Counted from the stretch's first letter, positions 45,590 through 59,035 are shown. The stretch: DNA of 64,000 bases from Neoechinorhynchus agilis (GCA_051530055.1 CM121341.1:13764001-13828000); one strand, 5' to 3'. The notes: generated by a model from the sequence alone, not told the origin. Translations and numbers: made by a program.

Positions 45590-46145
45590 AATACAACAAC
45601 TTTCTTCATGCTTTTCCCTTCTCGGGGTCGCACAAAAACTTGCAGTAAAGACTTTACACGCTCCTCCAACCCGTTTCCTTCAAATGTCGGTCCTCAGCCA
45701 TACAACCTCTCCATCGTTTTCTCGGCCTTCTGTGCCTCCTGGTCCCTTCGATTTTCATTTTCTCAACTTTTCGAATAAATCCATTCCGTTCTTCACCTTT
45801 CACCATATCGCTCCATTTGATCCTCCGTTTCGCGATAGCTTCCTTTGCGTCCTCCACGTTCGCTGAGCCCCATACCGCATTATTTGGCAGACTGATTTCT
45901 CCCCGGGGAAATTTTTAGACCTTGACTTTCTAGAGCTTCCCTCCATTTCTCTAGGTCATTGTTGAGATCCTGGGAATTATAGCCGGAGAGGTAGATGTCG
46001 TCGGCGAAAAGCATGTTTCATGGCGGATATTTACAAATCGGGTTGCTGATGTCATCCATAATGACTACAAGCAAATAAGGGCTCAAAGCTGAACTTTGAT
46101 GCAATCGTACGTTCACCGAGAAGCTATCCGTATAACCAATTGGCG
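45590..46145 (-). mobile_element. RTE-type LINE fragment, 3' half
   Basis: Minus strand: near-match to the tail of the copy at 5.3-6.8 kb (RRIKWSDMVKGEERNGFIRK, RRHRRPRKRW), the same 3' end (GTGCGACCCCGAGAAGGGAA) and, further in, an ADDIYLSG-like RT block around 45985. Frames are broken. Confidence 0.75.
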
Positions 46146-46795
46146 TCCTAAATCGAAAATACTAGGAATACGGTGCATATATTGCACTCAAAACGTATTT
46201 GCTCCAACTTCAAAATATGATATTTTATAGACCAAATGTTCTACGTTAGGAACAAACGAGCTATGCTCATGATTTGTAAATATTCTGAAATAAAACTGTA
46301 ATTTTTTGCACCAATGTAAATCAATAAATAGCATCAACTAAGATATTACCCTCGGCTAATATGTGGTCGTATATTTTTAGTTTAAGTGGAAAATATTAGT
46401 GCCATTTTAACAGCTCACTTTCAAGGAAATTTCGAATAAAATTTAGGATACACAACCGGTTGCAAACGGTTTTGTACACGAATTTTATAGGTGTATGTTA
46501 TTAAAGCCCTCTAATTATTTTTTTAACACGTGAAAAACGGCAGCACATTTCAATAGGTCGGTAAAATTAAGAAGTTTATTGCCCAAGAATAATAATTCTT
46601 TTAAGTCTGGATGCGATTCTTCCTACAAGGAAGAATATTTTTAATGAAAATTTTCTTTAAAGCTTTCATATCATTGAGAATACAGGAGGCATTACATTTG
46701 CTACCAACAGAAACGTTCAAGGGCATAACTTCAACAAATCATTTTTGATGGTCTGCCCATATTTACCTTAATAAAACCTAAGAAAAATCTCCATT
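46146..46795. other. Spacer before the 150-bp satellite
   Basis: AT-rich, no gene or repeat recognised; a transition zone into the satellite from about 46740. Confidence 0.35.
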
Positions 46796-46799
46796 TGAA

Positions 46800-49598
46800 A
46801 TTAGCGAAAGATAAGATCGTCTTTTTAAAATTGATCATTCAGCCAATCAGCGCCTCAGCGTAGACCACAGGTCCGACAAGTGATTGGATTTACTTTAATA
46901 GAACGTACAATTATTTGTAGGTTTAATAGAAGATAAATTTCTATTATAAATAAGCCAAAGATATGATTGTCTTTTTAAAATAGAACCTTCAGCCAATAAG
47001 CGCCTCCGCGTAGACTACAGGTCTGACTGGTGATTGGATTTACTTTAATAAAACGTACAATTATTTGGAGCCCTAATCGAAGTAAAATTTCCATTTTAAA
47101 TAAGCCAAAGATATGATTGTCTTTTTAAAATAGAACCTTCAGCCAATAAGCGCCTCCGCGTAACTTTAATAAAACGTACAATTATTTGGAGCCTTAATCG
47201 AAGTAAAATCTCCATTTGCAATGAGCGAAAGATATGATTGTCTTTTTAAAATAGATAATTCAGCCAATCAGCGCCTGCGCGTAGACTACAGGTCTGACTG
47301 GCGATTGGATTTACTTTAATAAAACGTACAATTAATCAGACTCTTAATAGAAGAAAAATCTCCATTTGAAATAAGCGAAAGATATGATTGTCTTTTAAAA
47401 ATAGATCATTCAGCCAATCAGCGCCACCGCATAGACCGCAGGGCTGACTGGTGATTGGATCTACTTTAATAAAATGTACAATTATTTGGAGTCTTAATAG
47501 AAGAAAAATCTCCATTTGAAAAAACGGAAGATATGATTGCCTTTTTAAAATAGATCATGAAAGATATGATCGTCTTTTTAAAAAAGATCATTTAGTGAAT
47601 CAGAGCCTCAGCTTATACCACAGGTCTGACCGGTGATTGCATTTACTTTAATAAAATGTACAATTTTTTGGACTCTTATTAAAAGAAAAATCCCCATTTG
47701 AAATAAGCGAAAGATATGATTATCTTTTTAAAATAGATCATTCAGCCAATCAGCGCCTGCGCGTAGACCACAGGTCTGACTGGTGATTTGATTTACTTTA
47801 ATAAAATTTACAATTATTTGGAGTCTTAATCGAAGAAAAATCTACATTTTAAATAAGCGAAAGATATGATCGTCTTTTTAAAATAGATAATTCAGCCAAT
47901 CAGCTCCTCGGCGTAGACCACAGGTCTGACTGGTGATTGGATTTACTTTTATAAAATGTACAATTATTTGGAGTCCTAATAGAAGAAAAATCTACATTTG
48001 AAATAAGCGAAAGATATGATTGTCTTTTTAAAATAGATTATTCATCCAATCAGCACCTGCGCGTAGACCACAGGTCTGACTGGTGATTGTATTTACTTTA
48101 ATAAAACGTGCAATTATTTGGAGTCTTAATAGAAGAAAAATCTCGACTTGAGATAAGCGAAAGATATGATTGTCTTTTAAAAATACATCATTCAACCAAT
48201 CAGCGCCTCCGCATAGACTACAGGTCTTACTGGTGATTGGATTTACTTTAATAAAACGTACAATTATTTGGAGTCTTAATAGAAGAAAAATCTCCATTTG
48301 AAATAAGCGAAATATAATATCGTCTTTTTAAAATAGATCATTCAGCCAATCAGCGCCTCAGCGTAGACCAGGGGTCCGACTGGTGATTGGGTTTACTTTA
48401 ATAAAACGTACAATTATTTGGAGTCTTAATAGAAGAAAAATCTCAATTTGAAATAAGCGAAAGATATGATTTTCTCTTAAAAATAGATCATTCAGCCAAT
48501 CAGCGCCTCAGCATAGAGCACAGGTCCGAATCATGATTGGGTTTACTTTAATAAAACGTACAATTATTTGGAGTCTTAATAGAAGAAAAATCTCCGTTTG
48601 AAATAAGCGAAAGATATGATTGTCTTTACAATTATTTGGAGTCTTAATAGAAGAAAAATCTCCATTTAAATAAGGAAAGATATGATTCTTTTAAATAGAT
48701 CTTCAGCCAATCAGCCCTCGCGTAACCACAGTCGACTGGTATTGGATTTACTTTAATAAAACGTACAATTATTTGGAGTTAATAAAGAAAAATCTATTTG
48801 AAAAGCGAAGTTGATTGTTTTTTAAATGATTTCACATAGCCCTGGTGACACAGGTCGACTGGATTGGATTTCTTAATAAATACAATTATTGGAGTTTAAT
48901 GGTTTTTCGTTAAAAGATATTCACCAATCAGCGCCTCAGCATGAGCACAGGTCCGATCATGATTGTTTACTTTAAAAAACGTACAATTATTGGAGTCTTA
49001 ATAGAAGAAAAATTTTTTAAATAAGCGAAAGATATGATTGTCTCTTTAAAATAGATCATTCAGCCAATCAGCGCCTCTGCGTAGACCACAGGTCAGACTG
49101 GTGATTGGATTTACTTTAATAAAACGTACAATTATTTGGAGTCCTAATAAAAGAAAAATCTCGATTTGAAATAAGCGAAAGATATGATTGTCTTTTTTAA
49201 ATGATCATTCAGCCAATCAGCGCCTCCACGTAGACCACAGGTCTGACTGGTGATCGGATTTACTTTAATAAAACGTACAATTATTTGGAGTCTTAATAGA
49301 AGAAAAATCTCCATTTGAAAAAAAACGAAAGATATGATTGTCTTTTTAAAAAAGATCATTCAGCAAATCAGGGCCTGCGCGTAGACCACTGGTCTGACTG
49401 GCTATTGGATTTACTTTAATAAAATGTACAATTATTTGGAGTCATAATAGAAAAATCTCCATTTGAAATAAGCGAATGATATGATTGTGTTTCTAAAAGA
49501 GATCATTCAGCCACTAAGCGCCTCTGCGTAGACCACATGTCCGACTGGTGATTGGATTTGCTTTAATAAAACGTACAATTATTTGGAGTCTTAATATA
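46800..49598 (+). repeat. Satellite array, about 150-bp unit, left block
   Basis: The unit contains AAGCGAAAGATATGATTGTC, TTCAGCCAATCAGCGCCTC, GTAGACCACAGGTCTGACTG, GATTGGATTTACTTTAATAA and TACAATTATTTGGAGTC. Sites in the right block are exactly 150 apart (52269 and 52419). Some units lack 30 bases or more. The stretch 48640-49020 is eroded by many small deletions. Confidence 0.93.
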
Positions 49599-50451
49599 GA
49601 GAGAGATTTTCCCTAAAACGTTCCCGAGTGCGTTTTATTTTTTATTTTTTTTATTTTGTCCGAATATTCGCCGCTTCGCGGCTTCTTCGGGGACTCTCCC
49701 TAACTCTGAAAGGTCAGAAATGGGATAGACTGTCGGACAATTAATCCTTCCTATTGAGTAATCCCGTTGTTGGTGCCACTGATGCTGCTACTCCTCCAAG
49801 ACCAATAAGCAGAGCTTCGGCAATGCAAAAGGTCTACGGGATCGGATGCCCTGTAGAGAACCCCCACCCCCAAAACTGAGCTAACATTATTGTGGTGGTG
49901 GTTAGCAAAATGGGTGGCCAACGGTGCTGACGCGTAAGACGGTGCGCGCGGGTTACGTGCATTACGGAAATGTTCAGTTACCCACTGTTGTAGCCTCCGC
50001 TCCGTCATCCGGTATACCACGCTGCTCATCATACAGGCTGCCTTCGGTCTTCGTCTTCCATCTTCATTGTCCAATAGACATAAAATGCACATAATGCACT
50101 TTTTTGGACAATTCTCCTGATCCTCGTGGTGATTAGTCCTCATCAGAAGTTTTCTTAAGGAAGGACCGGTCATATGCACAACCCGTGCTCTGACACGGTA
50201 TTCCCGAAGTATTCGCTTCACGTTCCATGTGAAATCTTCGGATATATACGGGATTCTCAACCGTGGTAAATCGATAAAACGATCGTTTCGATTTCGTCGG
50301 TTGTTTGTCCTGTCAATCATCCGGTCTACTTCTTGTGTAGAATATCCGTAGCTTGCGAAAATACCTCGGATCCGTTCCTCTGCATCTAATCTGCTCTGTC
50401 CAGTTGTCGAGCATAATCTAGCATTTCTCAACATGCCTACTAAAATCGCGA
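49599..50451 (-). mobile_element. 5'-truncated PLE inserted in satellite
   Basis: Minus strand: linker RIRGIFASYGYSTQEVDRM, LPRLRIPYISEDFTWNVKRI, CPKKCIMCILCL and a worn GIY-YIG region (RRLQQWVTEHFRNARNPRAP, VLYRASDPVDLL), similar to the PLE at 8.4-9.4 kb. RT is absent. The 3' end near 49600-49690 carries a GC-rich hairpin. The satellite resumes directly at 50452. The copy is broken. Confidence 0.8.
49663..49689 (-). ncRNA. Degenerate hammerhead-like core in the PLE 3' end
   Basis: Minus strand: CCGAAGA, hairpin GCCGC-GAA-GCGGC, GAAT, ATTC, with flanking GTCC and GGAC able to pair as stem I. Two core bases deviate (C for U, and T for the last A of GAAA), so it is probably inactive. Confidence 0.35.
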
Positions 50452-52830
50452 TTGGATTTACTTTAATAAAATGTACAATTATTTGGAGTCTTAATAGAAG
50501 AAAAATCTCCATTTGAAATAAGCAAAAGATATGATTGTCTTTTTAAAATAGATCAATAGACCACAGGTCAAACTGGTGATTGGATTTACTTTAATAAAAT
50601 GTAAAATTATTTGGAGTCTTAATAGAAGAAAAATCTCCATTTGAAAAAACGAAAGAAATGATTGCCTTTTTAAAATATATCATGAAGGATTTGATCGTCT
50701 TTTTAAAATAGATCATTTAGTAAATCAGAGCCTCAGCTTATACCACAGGTCTGACTGGTGATTGCATTTACTTTAATAAAATGTACAATTTTTTGGAGTC
50801 TTATTAGAAGAAAAATCCCCATTTGAAATAAGCGAAAGATATGATTGTCTTTTTAAAATAGATCATTCAGCCAATGAACGCCTGCGCGTAGACCACAGGT
50901 CTGACTGGTGATTGGATTTACTTTAATAAGATTTACAATTATTTGGAGTCTTAATGGAAGAAAAATCTACATTTTAAATAAACGAAAGATATGATCGTCT
51001 TTTTAAAATAGATAATTCAGCCAATCAGCTCCTCGGCGTAGACCCCAGGTCTGACTGGTGATTGGATTTACTTTAATAAAATGTACAATTATTTGGAGTC
51101 CTAATAGAAGAAAAATCTACATTTGAAATAAGCGAAAGATATGATTGTCTTTTTAAAATAGATTATTCATCCATTCAGCACCTGCGCGTAGACCACAGGT
51201 CTGACTGGTGATTGGATTTACTTTAATAAAACGTACAATTATTTGGAGTCTTAATAGAAGAAAAATCCCCATTTGAAATAAGCGAAAGATAATATCGTCT
51301 TTTTAAAATAGATCATTCAGCCAATCAGCGCCTCAGCATGGAACACAGGTCCGAATCATGATTGGGTTTACTTTAATAAAACGTACAATTATTTGGAGTC
51401 TTAATAGAAGAAAAATCTCCGTTTGAAATAAGCGAAAGATATGATTGTCTCGTTAAAATAGATCACTCAACCAATCAGCGCCTCAGCATAGAGCACAGGT
51501 CCGACTCATGATTGAATTTACTTTAACAAAACGTACAATTATTTGGAGTCTTAATAGAAGAAAAATATCCATTTTAAATAAGTGAAAGATATGATTGTCT
51601 TTTTTAAATAGATCTTTCAGTTAATCAGCGCCTCTGCGTAGACCACAGGTCAGACTGGTGATTGGATTTACTTTAATAAAACGTACAATTATTTGGAGTT
51701 TTAATAGAAGAAAAATCTCAATTTGAAAAAAGCGAAACATCTGATTGTCTTTTTAAAATGATCATTCAGCTAATCAGCGCCTCCGTGTCGACTACAGGTC
51801 TGACTGGATATTTTATTAACTTCAATAGAACGTACAATTATTCGGAGTCTTAATAGAAGAAAAATCTCAATTTGAAATAAGCAAAAGATATGATTGTCTT
51901 TTTAAAATAGATCAATAGACCACAGGTCCAACTGGTGATTGGATTTACTTTAATAAAATGTACAATTATTTGGAGTCTTAATAGAAGAAAAATCTCCATT
52001 TGAAAAAACAAAAGATATGATTGTCTTTTTAAAATAGATCATGAAAGATATGACCGTCTTTTTAAAATAGATCATTTAGCGAATCAGAGCCTCAGCTTAT
52101 ACCACAGGTCTGACTGGTGAGTGCATTTACTTTAATAAAATGTACAATTTTTTGGAGTCTTATTAGAAGAAAAATCCCCATTTGAAATAAGCGAAAGATA
52201 TGATCGTCTTTTTAAAATAGATCATTCAGCCAATCAGCGCCTGCGCGTAGACCACAGGTCTGACTGGTGATTGGATTTACTTTAATAAAATTTACAATTA
52301 TTTGGAGTCTTAATGGAAGAAAAATCTACATTTTAAATAAGCGAAAGATATGATCGTCTTTTTAAAATAGATAATTCAGCCAATCAGCTCCTCGGCGTAG
52401 ACCACAGGTCTGACTGGTGATTGGATTTACTTTAATAAAATGTACAATTATTTGGAGTCCTAATAGAAGAATAATCTCCATTTGAAAAAAACGAAAGATA
52501 TGATTGTCTTTTTAAAATAGATCATGAAAGATATGATCGTCTTTTTAAAATAGATCATTAAGCGAATCAGCGCCTCCACGTATACCACAGGTCTGACTGG
52601 TGATTGGGTTTACTTTAATAAAACGTACAATTATTTGGAGTCTTAATAGAAGAAAAATCCCCATTTGAAATAAGCCAAAGATATGATTGTCTTTTTAAAA
52701 TAGATCATTCATCCAATCAGCACCTGCGCGTAGACCACAGCTCTGACTGGTGATCGGATTTACTTTAATAAAACGTACAATTATTTGGAGTCTTAATAGA
52801 AGAAAAATCTCCATTTTAAATAAGTGGGGA
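50452..52830 (+). repeat. Satellite array, 150-bp unit, right block
   Basis: About 16 units in the same orientation as the left block. A higher-order pattern is visible: a segment with a short extra GATCATGAAAGATATGA-type duplication recurs near 50690, 52040 and 52520. Confidence 0.9.
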
Positions 52831-53598
52831 TTTAATAAAAAAATATTTAGTATATCACTTAGATAAAATCAAGACATCGGCGTGAACGCTAGTTCTGACT
52901 GCTGATTGCCCTGTTTGTTTATTCAGGAAATTAACGAACCAAAATAATTCCAACTACGTAGAAGAACGCGATTGCGACATCATTTGCGAGTTGCACGTGA
53001 ATTAACCCCTTTCCTATTACGTCAAGGGGTAATCGAATATCTGCTCCGTCCATCTAATGACTCTCGAAAGAATTGAGTATAAAGGAGTGGTGAAAAATGG
53101 TCAAAGCATTCCAGAAAATATTGGATCAATCAGCGTTGAATTCAAAAGGAAAAGTACTTTACTGGCTTTAAGCGAACTGATGTCGACTTTATGGACCATG
53201 TGAAGCGCCTATTTCAACGACACAAATGATTTCATTCACTGATCCGCTGCGATTAAAATATCGACGGTTTGTAAATCGTATGATGCGATGGTGAATTTAA
53301 TTTCTGGACCATGACGGATTGCTTGGAATATTATAGTGGATTAAAAATATTGAAAAAATTCCCATAAAATTACGTTTGGAGCAATGATTTTTACGTTTAA
53401 TATAATCCTTTGCTAATTCTTTGTAGAAGTTTTAATCTTTCAGGAATTTTCTAATACTTAACTAATAATAACAATGCAGAATAGTTCGTTTTAGTCGTTC
53501 TTTAGCATAAATGCTCACTTGAAGACAAACTGGTCAATAGTGAAAGCATTTGTGATTCGTGTTTTTCTTCTTCTAACATTAACTTGCATGAGTGGTTT
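52831..53598. other. Spacer upstream of the PI3-kinase gene
   Basis: No gene recognised; promoter and possible 5' exons of the PI3-kinase. AT-rich. Confidence 0.35.
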
Positions 53599-56500
53599 AT
53601 GCGAATTGAGATGTCGTATCTCTCTTCTGAATCATTTCTTTGTGTTCAAGACTCGATGAATTCTCTAAATGAAGAGGAGTGCCGTACACTTGATCAACAA
53701 TTCAACGACATGTTCTGGCCAGCTTGTCTTGGCGAGAATTCGGACCCTCTTACAAAGATCGTTGAAGGGTGGCACCTCAAAGCCGTAGAACACCGTATAA
53801 TAAAGCAATTCAAAATTATGGCAATCAAAGCGAGTCAATCGAATGAACAGAATTTGATAGTGATCGATAATGTTTTGTATACGTGGTCTCCGTTCCTGAT
53901 ACAACCGATTCGATGTAGTGGCGTTGAGGATCGTGTGCCGGTAGCCAGCATAGTTGCTTCAAGTGGACGGACTCGATCTAAAACCGATCTAAATGTGGTC
54001 GTGTACACACCAAACGGTGTTCATTTGGATCTATCCGTTCCGCTATGTGTATCAATTGAACATTTGACACTTCACTGCCTAGTCAATGGACTGTCTTCGC
54101 AAAATATCCCAAGTCTAGACCGCGTTCTTCTCCTTCTTCGGCACCAAAAGCAAGTGCTTCCAAGAGAAGCAATCTTAAACGAACTCAGAATAGTCCATAC
54201 TTGCATCCGCGTGGGACAAACGCTAATGTTGAGACTTCAAGTATTTGATCACCCTGTGCCTCAGTTAAGAGAATTTTGTTCGGTGAACTTTAACCGGAGC
54301 AACATACACTTCACTTCACCAGCCTGCAAGCGGGAATTGCCCGAAGCATGCAATGTCATAATAGATTGCGTCAAAGATGAACTTAGAAAACTTTCAAATA
54401 TAGCAACGGTTTTTAAAACATCGCTTAATCTTACTCAAAAACCGTTGGTCCAAGCTGAAATCTATAAACATGACTGAGAAGTACCTGTCCGATGAAGAAG
54501 TAAGTGTATTACGCAAATCTCTTGTAAGATTCACGCAGCTCTACAATAACCTGCTGCATTGTATCGGTGGATTCTCTACTTCCGACTATCAATCAGCTCT
54601 GAGCAACATACGGTTCACTTATCTTCGGTTGACATCCGCGGAGAAACGTAAGACCCAGCAAGTTCCAACATCCACCGTTCATGTGGTCGTTAATGCAATT
54701 CAGAAGAGCATTTATGCACTCAGTGAGTTTTTAAATACAGCATTTGACTCGTTATATATACCATGGCTCAGTGTAATTCCCCGAGAGCAAAACATTGAAC
54801 GTCCAGTCAATATAATTCCAATCACCGAATGCCGTGGTCATCTAAGCATTTACGTCGATTGCGTGTTTTATACCAGGCTCAAACCATGCAAGGACGACTA
54901 TTATGTGAGTGTTGGAGTGTACTATTGCGGAAAACCCATTTGTAAACGTAGACGCACTTGTGCGGCTAAATTTGAAGAAGATGTTTCAACTGTGCCCGAG
55001 AAATACATCCAATTTGACGATCGATTACAACCTTCAACGTAAAAGAGTGTGGAGGGCATAACACAAGCGAATTAAGAATACTATTTCAGCTTGGATTAAG
55101 TCCATAGTTTTTAGGTATACTACTTAGTCGACCGTTCTTTCAATTTATTATTTTCGGATTGATTTTATCGGACCACACTGAGCTAGGGATGCGAATTTCT
55201 TTTCTTACCCACAATTAGTCCTTTTTTTCATATTTCCGTTGAAGCCATAGAGTTCCATGATATCAACGCATGCGTGTTACCTCGGGAAACAATAATAATG
55301 TTTGAACTCAAAAGAAGATTCACAAATCAAGCGTCAGCTGCGCCAAATGCTGGAGCCAAAACATCAATTCCAACCGTTGCCGAAGAATCGCTCGGATGGG
55401 TCAGTACTAGCCTGTTCAACGAGGACGATTTACAGGTTAATAGTAAAGAACGGTTACTCAATATGTTACCAATGAACTTCCATAGACTTACAAGCGGAAA
55501 CTACAGCAATATTTTCGACACAGCATGTCCGGTCATGAACGTAAAAATCTCCATTGGTTCAACTGAGGACACGGTTATATTTCCTAAGGTTAATGAACGA
55601 GATAACATCATGATTATGAAGTTCGTCGATTTAAATCAAGCCACAAAACTTGAACTATGGAAGATTTTGAGAAAATGCAACTTTACAAAACTATCAGACG
55701 ATGAGCATAATCTTCTTTGGGAGAAACGACATTACCTTACGGAATTCCCTGGGGCGCTTCCAAAAGTACTGACTTCTATTACTCATTGGGATTGCTTGTC
55801 TATTCACGACACATATCGTCTACTACACGAGTGGTGCCAATTGTCCATAAGCGAGGCTATCCAACTTCTTCTCCCGCAGTGTTCTGACTCATTCGCCCGT
55901 TCTATAGCCGTCCAGACTCTGAAAACATCTCCAATTGATAACACTGAGCTGATATTACCCCAGCTTCTTAGAGCTTGGGCTTTTGATTTCAGTCTATGTT
56001 CCCCCCTCGTTGAACTCTTGTTGTACTGTGCTAGACGATCACCAGGATTTGCACACTCCCTCTACTGGCAACTAAGACATATTCTCTCAACAAACGATGC
56101 CGCCAATTTCAGGTACCTTTTATTGGCACAAGCTCTGTTCGTTGTGTGCCCTCGAGAAGTTACTGACCTCTTCAACAAACAAACGCTTCTTATCGACCGG
56201 CTGGACTTCATATCTAATAAAATTCGAACGAACAGGGCGTGTCTTAATGATCAGCTTACTCTGCTCAACTCCGATTTGACAACATCGTTACGAGGGACTC
56301 GTCTTCCCTTAGAATTGACCGTTGCCATCGATGGATTGGACAATACTCAATGTCACGTTTTTAGTTCTCTTCGTGCGCCCCTTAAACTCGCCTTCATTTC
56401 CACAAGTCCTGATGCCACCAAGGACGATCCAACTGCCATAGCTACGTTCAGTGCAATCTACAAAACGGGTGACGATATAACACAGGACATTGTAACACTT

Positions 56501-58427
56501 CAACTGATCGCTGTAATGGATCAAATATGGCAAAACAGCGGTCTAGATTTGGGTCTTTTGATATTTAAGTGTTTACAGACTGGGAGTAAACGCGGTCTTG
56601 TGGAAATCGTAGGCGAGAGTGAAACTTTAAGGGAAATTCATATTCGACACGGATTAACTGGCTCTTTTCGGGAATGTGCCATAAAAAAGCGAATAATTTA
56701 GAGGTTTGAAATTTTTGTTAGTTTTGTGCGATTTTCGGAAAATCTAGAGATTCCTTGAAGCGTGACTAACAAGGGGCATTTTCGCCAAAGCCAGCGGATT
56801 AAAACCTAGACAGGTGTATGCTTTCAATATTCGTGGCGTTTGTCTGGATACTAGATCATTTGACTCAAAGCCCATCTTTGAAATTAAAGCTTTTTGTCAA
56901 CTCACTTATCCGCTTTGACTAGATGAATGGCTTATATCGCACAATTCAACTGAATCCGATTACAAATCGGCTGTTCAAAATTTTACTCTCTCTTGCGCTG
57001 CTTACTGTGTGGCTACGTTTATTCTTGGAATCGGCGATCGACACAATGACAACATAATGGTCCGCCGAAGCGGTCACTTGTTCCACATTGACTTTGGCAA
57101 GTACTTAGGGGACACCGAGAAGTTTGGAACTTTTAATCGAGACCGAACTGCATTTGTGTTCACGTCTGACATGGCATTTGTAATCTACGAGAAGACGAGA
57201 TCTTGTGTGAGGTACCAAGAATTCGTCGACCTCTGTTGTTTTGCTTTTAATAAGATCCGGCATGAAGCCAACGTACTTCTGACGTTGTTGGTGATGTTTC
57301 AAGATCTAGGAGTGGCAGGCATCACTCCAATTGGTGTAGAGTACGTGAAGGATATCTTAAAACCAGATGAAACGGACGAAGAGGCCTCGTCTAGGTTCAC
57401 GAATTTCCTCGGGAAGAGTCTTCAAAGTCGATGGACTCAGATTAACTTTTTTATTCATAACCTGGCTCAGGCAAAATCAAGCAGTCAGTCAACTATTGAA
57501 AAAAAGAAGAATTTAATGAAAGATGAGTATCCAATTCTTAAAGTAGAAGTTCCAAAATTTATTAAGCGAACTGAAAATCGGATTAGAAGATACTATTTTG
57601 TATTTGAAGTAACTCGTGATCCCCATTCGCGATCACATAGTACCTATCGAACTTACGACGACTTAACTCGCTTTTGTATCCAGTTAAAAAACCGGTTTCC
57701 GATGATAAAACTCCCATATGTGCAATCAAAATCTCCCTTTGCACGAGACTCCAGCAGTATTAGCCGCCGAAGACTAACCAATGTCCGCGTCTTTGTTTCG
57801 GCACTGTTTGAGTGTCTTAATGAAGTTACCAAGTCTGAACTGGTCTATCAGTTTTTTCATAAAAATGAAAAAGACAAAACGGTGGAACGGACAGACAACT
57901 CATCTCATGAATTCTCATCAGACTCTGCAGAAATGACTGAGGACGATGAAGTCAGAGCGGAACTACTTAAACCTCAATTAAAAATATCAATAAGCTATGC
58001 AAATGGAATTCTTTATGTACTTGTCCTTTACGCAAGGAATCTTTGCTCCGCTTCAAATTTTTCAACGTTTGTCAGAGCCTTTCTTAGACCTTGTCCTGGA
58101 CTCAAATGCCCCATTCGTATGACAAAAATATCCAGTGCGAGTAGAAATCCATCATACCACGATCTCTTCATGTATTTACTCTCAGGACAGGAGGTTAAAA
58201 AACATCGGTTAGTCTTTAATCTGTGTCGCGCAACTGCCAATAACACAACGGATGAATTGAGCATTTACTCGAACGTTCATGTCTTACTGTACGGAGATAT
58301 GTCTCTCGTGGATATTCCATTTGATGGATCATCAGTTACCGTCTGGGTCAATCTCACCGGCAAGCCAACGTTAGTCAATTCTCTCAAGGATACCGTCCAT
58401 CGCACTTACGCCAGGCCTTCGGTGTGA
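53599..58427 (+). CDS. PIK3C2: Class II phosphoinositide 3-kinase
   Basis: Domains in order: a Ras-binding-like region (53.9-54.25 kb), a PI3K-type C2 domain (VDCVFYTRLKPCKDD then CVLPRETIIMFELKR), the helical PIK domain (55.6-56.1 kb), the kinase (AIYKTGDDITQDIVTLQ, GLVEIV, catalytic GIGDRHNDN, activation start HIDFGKYLG), a PX domain (RRYYFVFEV..TYRTYDDL) and a terminal C2 domain (LKISISYANGILYVLVL). The PX-C2 tail defines class II, which makes PI3P and PI(3,4)P2 in endocytosis. Blocks are 53599 to about 54460, about 54480-55040, about 55250-56680 and 56926-58427. Junctions near 54470, 55045-55260 and 56680-56925 were not fully resolved; the last acceptor (TTGACTAG before ATGAATGG) fits well. 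The start is tentative, since class II enzymes often have a longer N terminus. Confidence 0.9.
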
Positions 58428-58559
58428 GCTTAGTGTCAGCACTGTTTATACACATAAATAAGTCTCTCGTTTCTCAGTGAGTGTTCATTTTGAAACAGGT
58501 GGGTTTCGGATATATGTCACATACCTGAAAAGAATGAAGAGATTGCGAAATTACAAGGT

Positions 58560-58740
58560 AATATTACTTAATAATCAATATTTTTCCGACAATTGACGGT
58601 CGAACCGACGCCGTTCGAAAAATGCACTAAAATAACCGAATTAATAGTGACTAAATCCTAAGGGAAAATGGAAGCCTTTCCCGTTTTTTGCTCCTCTCCG
58701 TGACAATTAATGTTTTATGAACTCTCACTTGCATTCGTTT
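58560..58740 (+). pseudogene. Relic of the secreted protein A gene (promoter and start)
   Basis: Matches the 5' part of the duplicated units at 23.0-23.6 and 35.3-35.9 kb: TAATAATCAATATTTT, TTGACGGTCGAA, GTTCGAAAAATGC, GTGACTAAATCC, then an ATG followed by a worn signal-peptide region (GGAAGCCTTTCCCG). The coding part loses frame after about 20 codons and the rest is missing. Confidence 0.65.
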
Positions 58741-59035
58741 TTAACTTAATTGATTGTCCTGTCATTCGCAAGAACGCCCATGAAGCGTCTCGAGTTGAAC
58801 TTCTTTTTGAAATATTGGTCTTTTGCACTCGCTTTGGAAACCCGTTCATTTTAAAATCCACCGACTCGGCGTTTCATTCATTTTTGGAATTCACATGTCA
58901 AGCAATTTTTGTGCGGATTTCAAATCTTCTAATCTAAAACGAATGTATACTAAAAGCAAAATACAATTCGCGTTATTTCAACTGCTGGGCAACAAGACTT
59001 TATAATCATTCAAGGCACCGCTCTGAATCACTATG
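58741..59035. other. Spacer
   Basis: No gene recognised between the relic and the LINE. Confidence 0.3.

Noticed and set aside
48028-49359. Repeated MEIFLLLRLQIIVRFIK-like ORFs on the minus strand
   Set aside because: By-product of the 150-bp satellite; the same peptide even fuses onto the PLE fragment at 50512.
58710-59005. Two overlapping ORFs after the secreted gene A relic
   Set aside because: No signal, motif or similarity; the first begins within the decayed gene copy.
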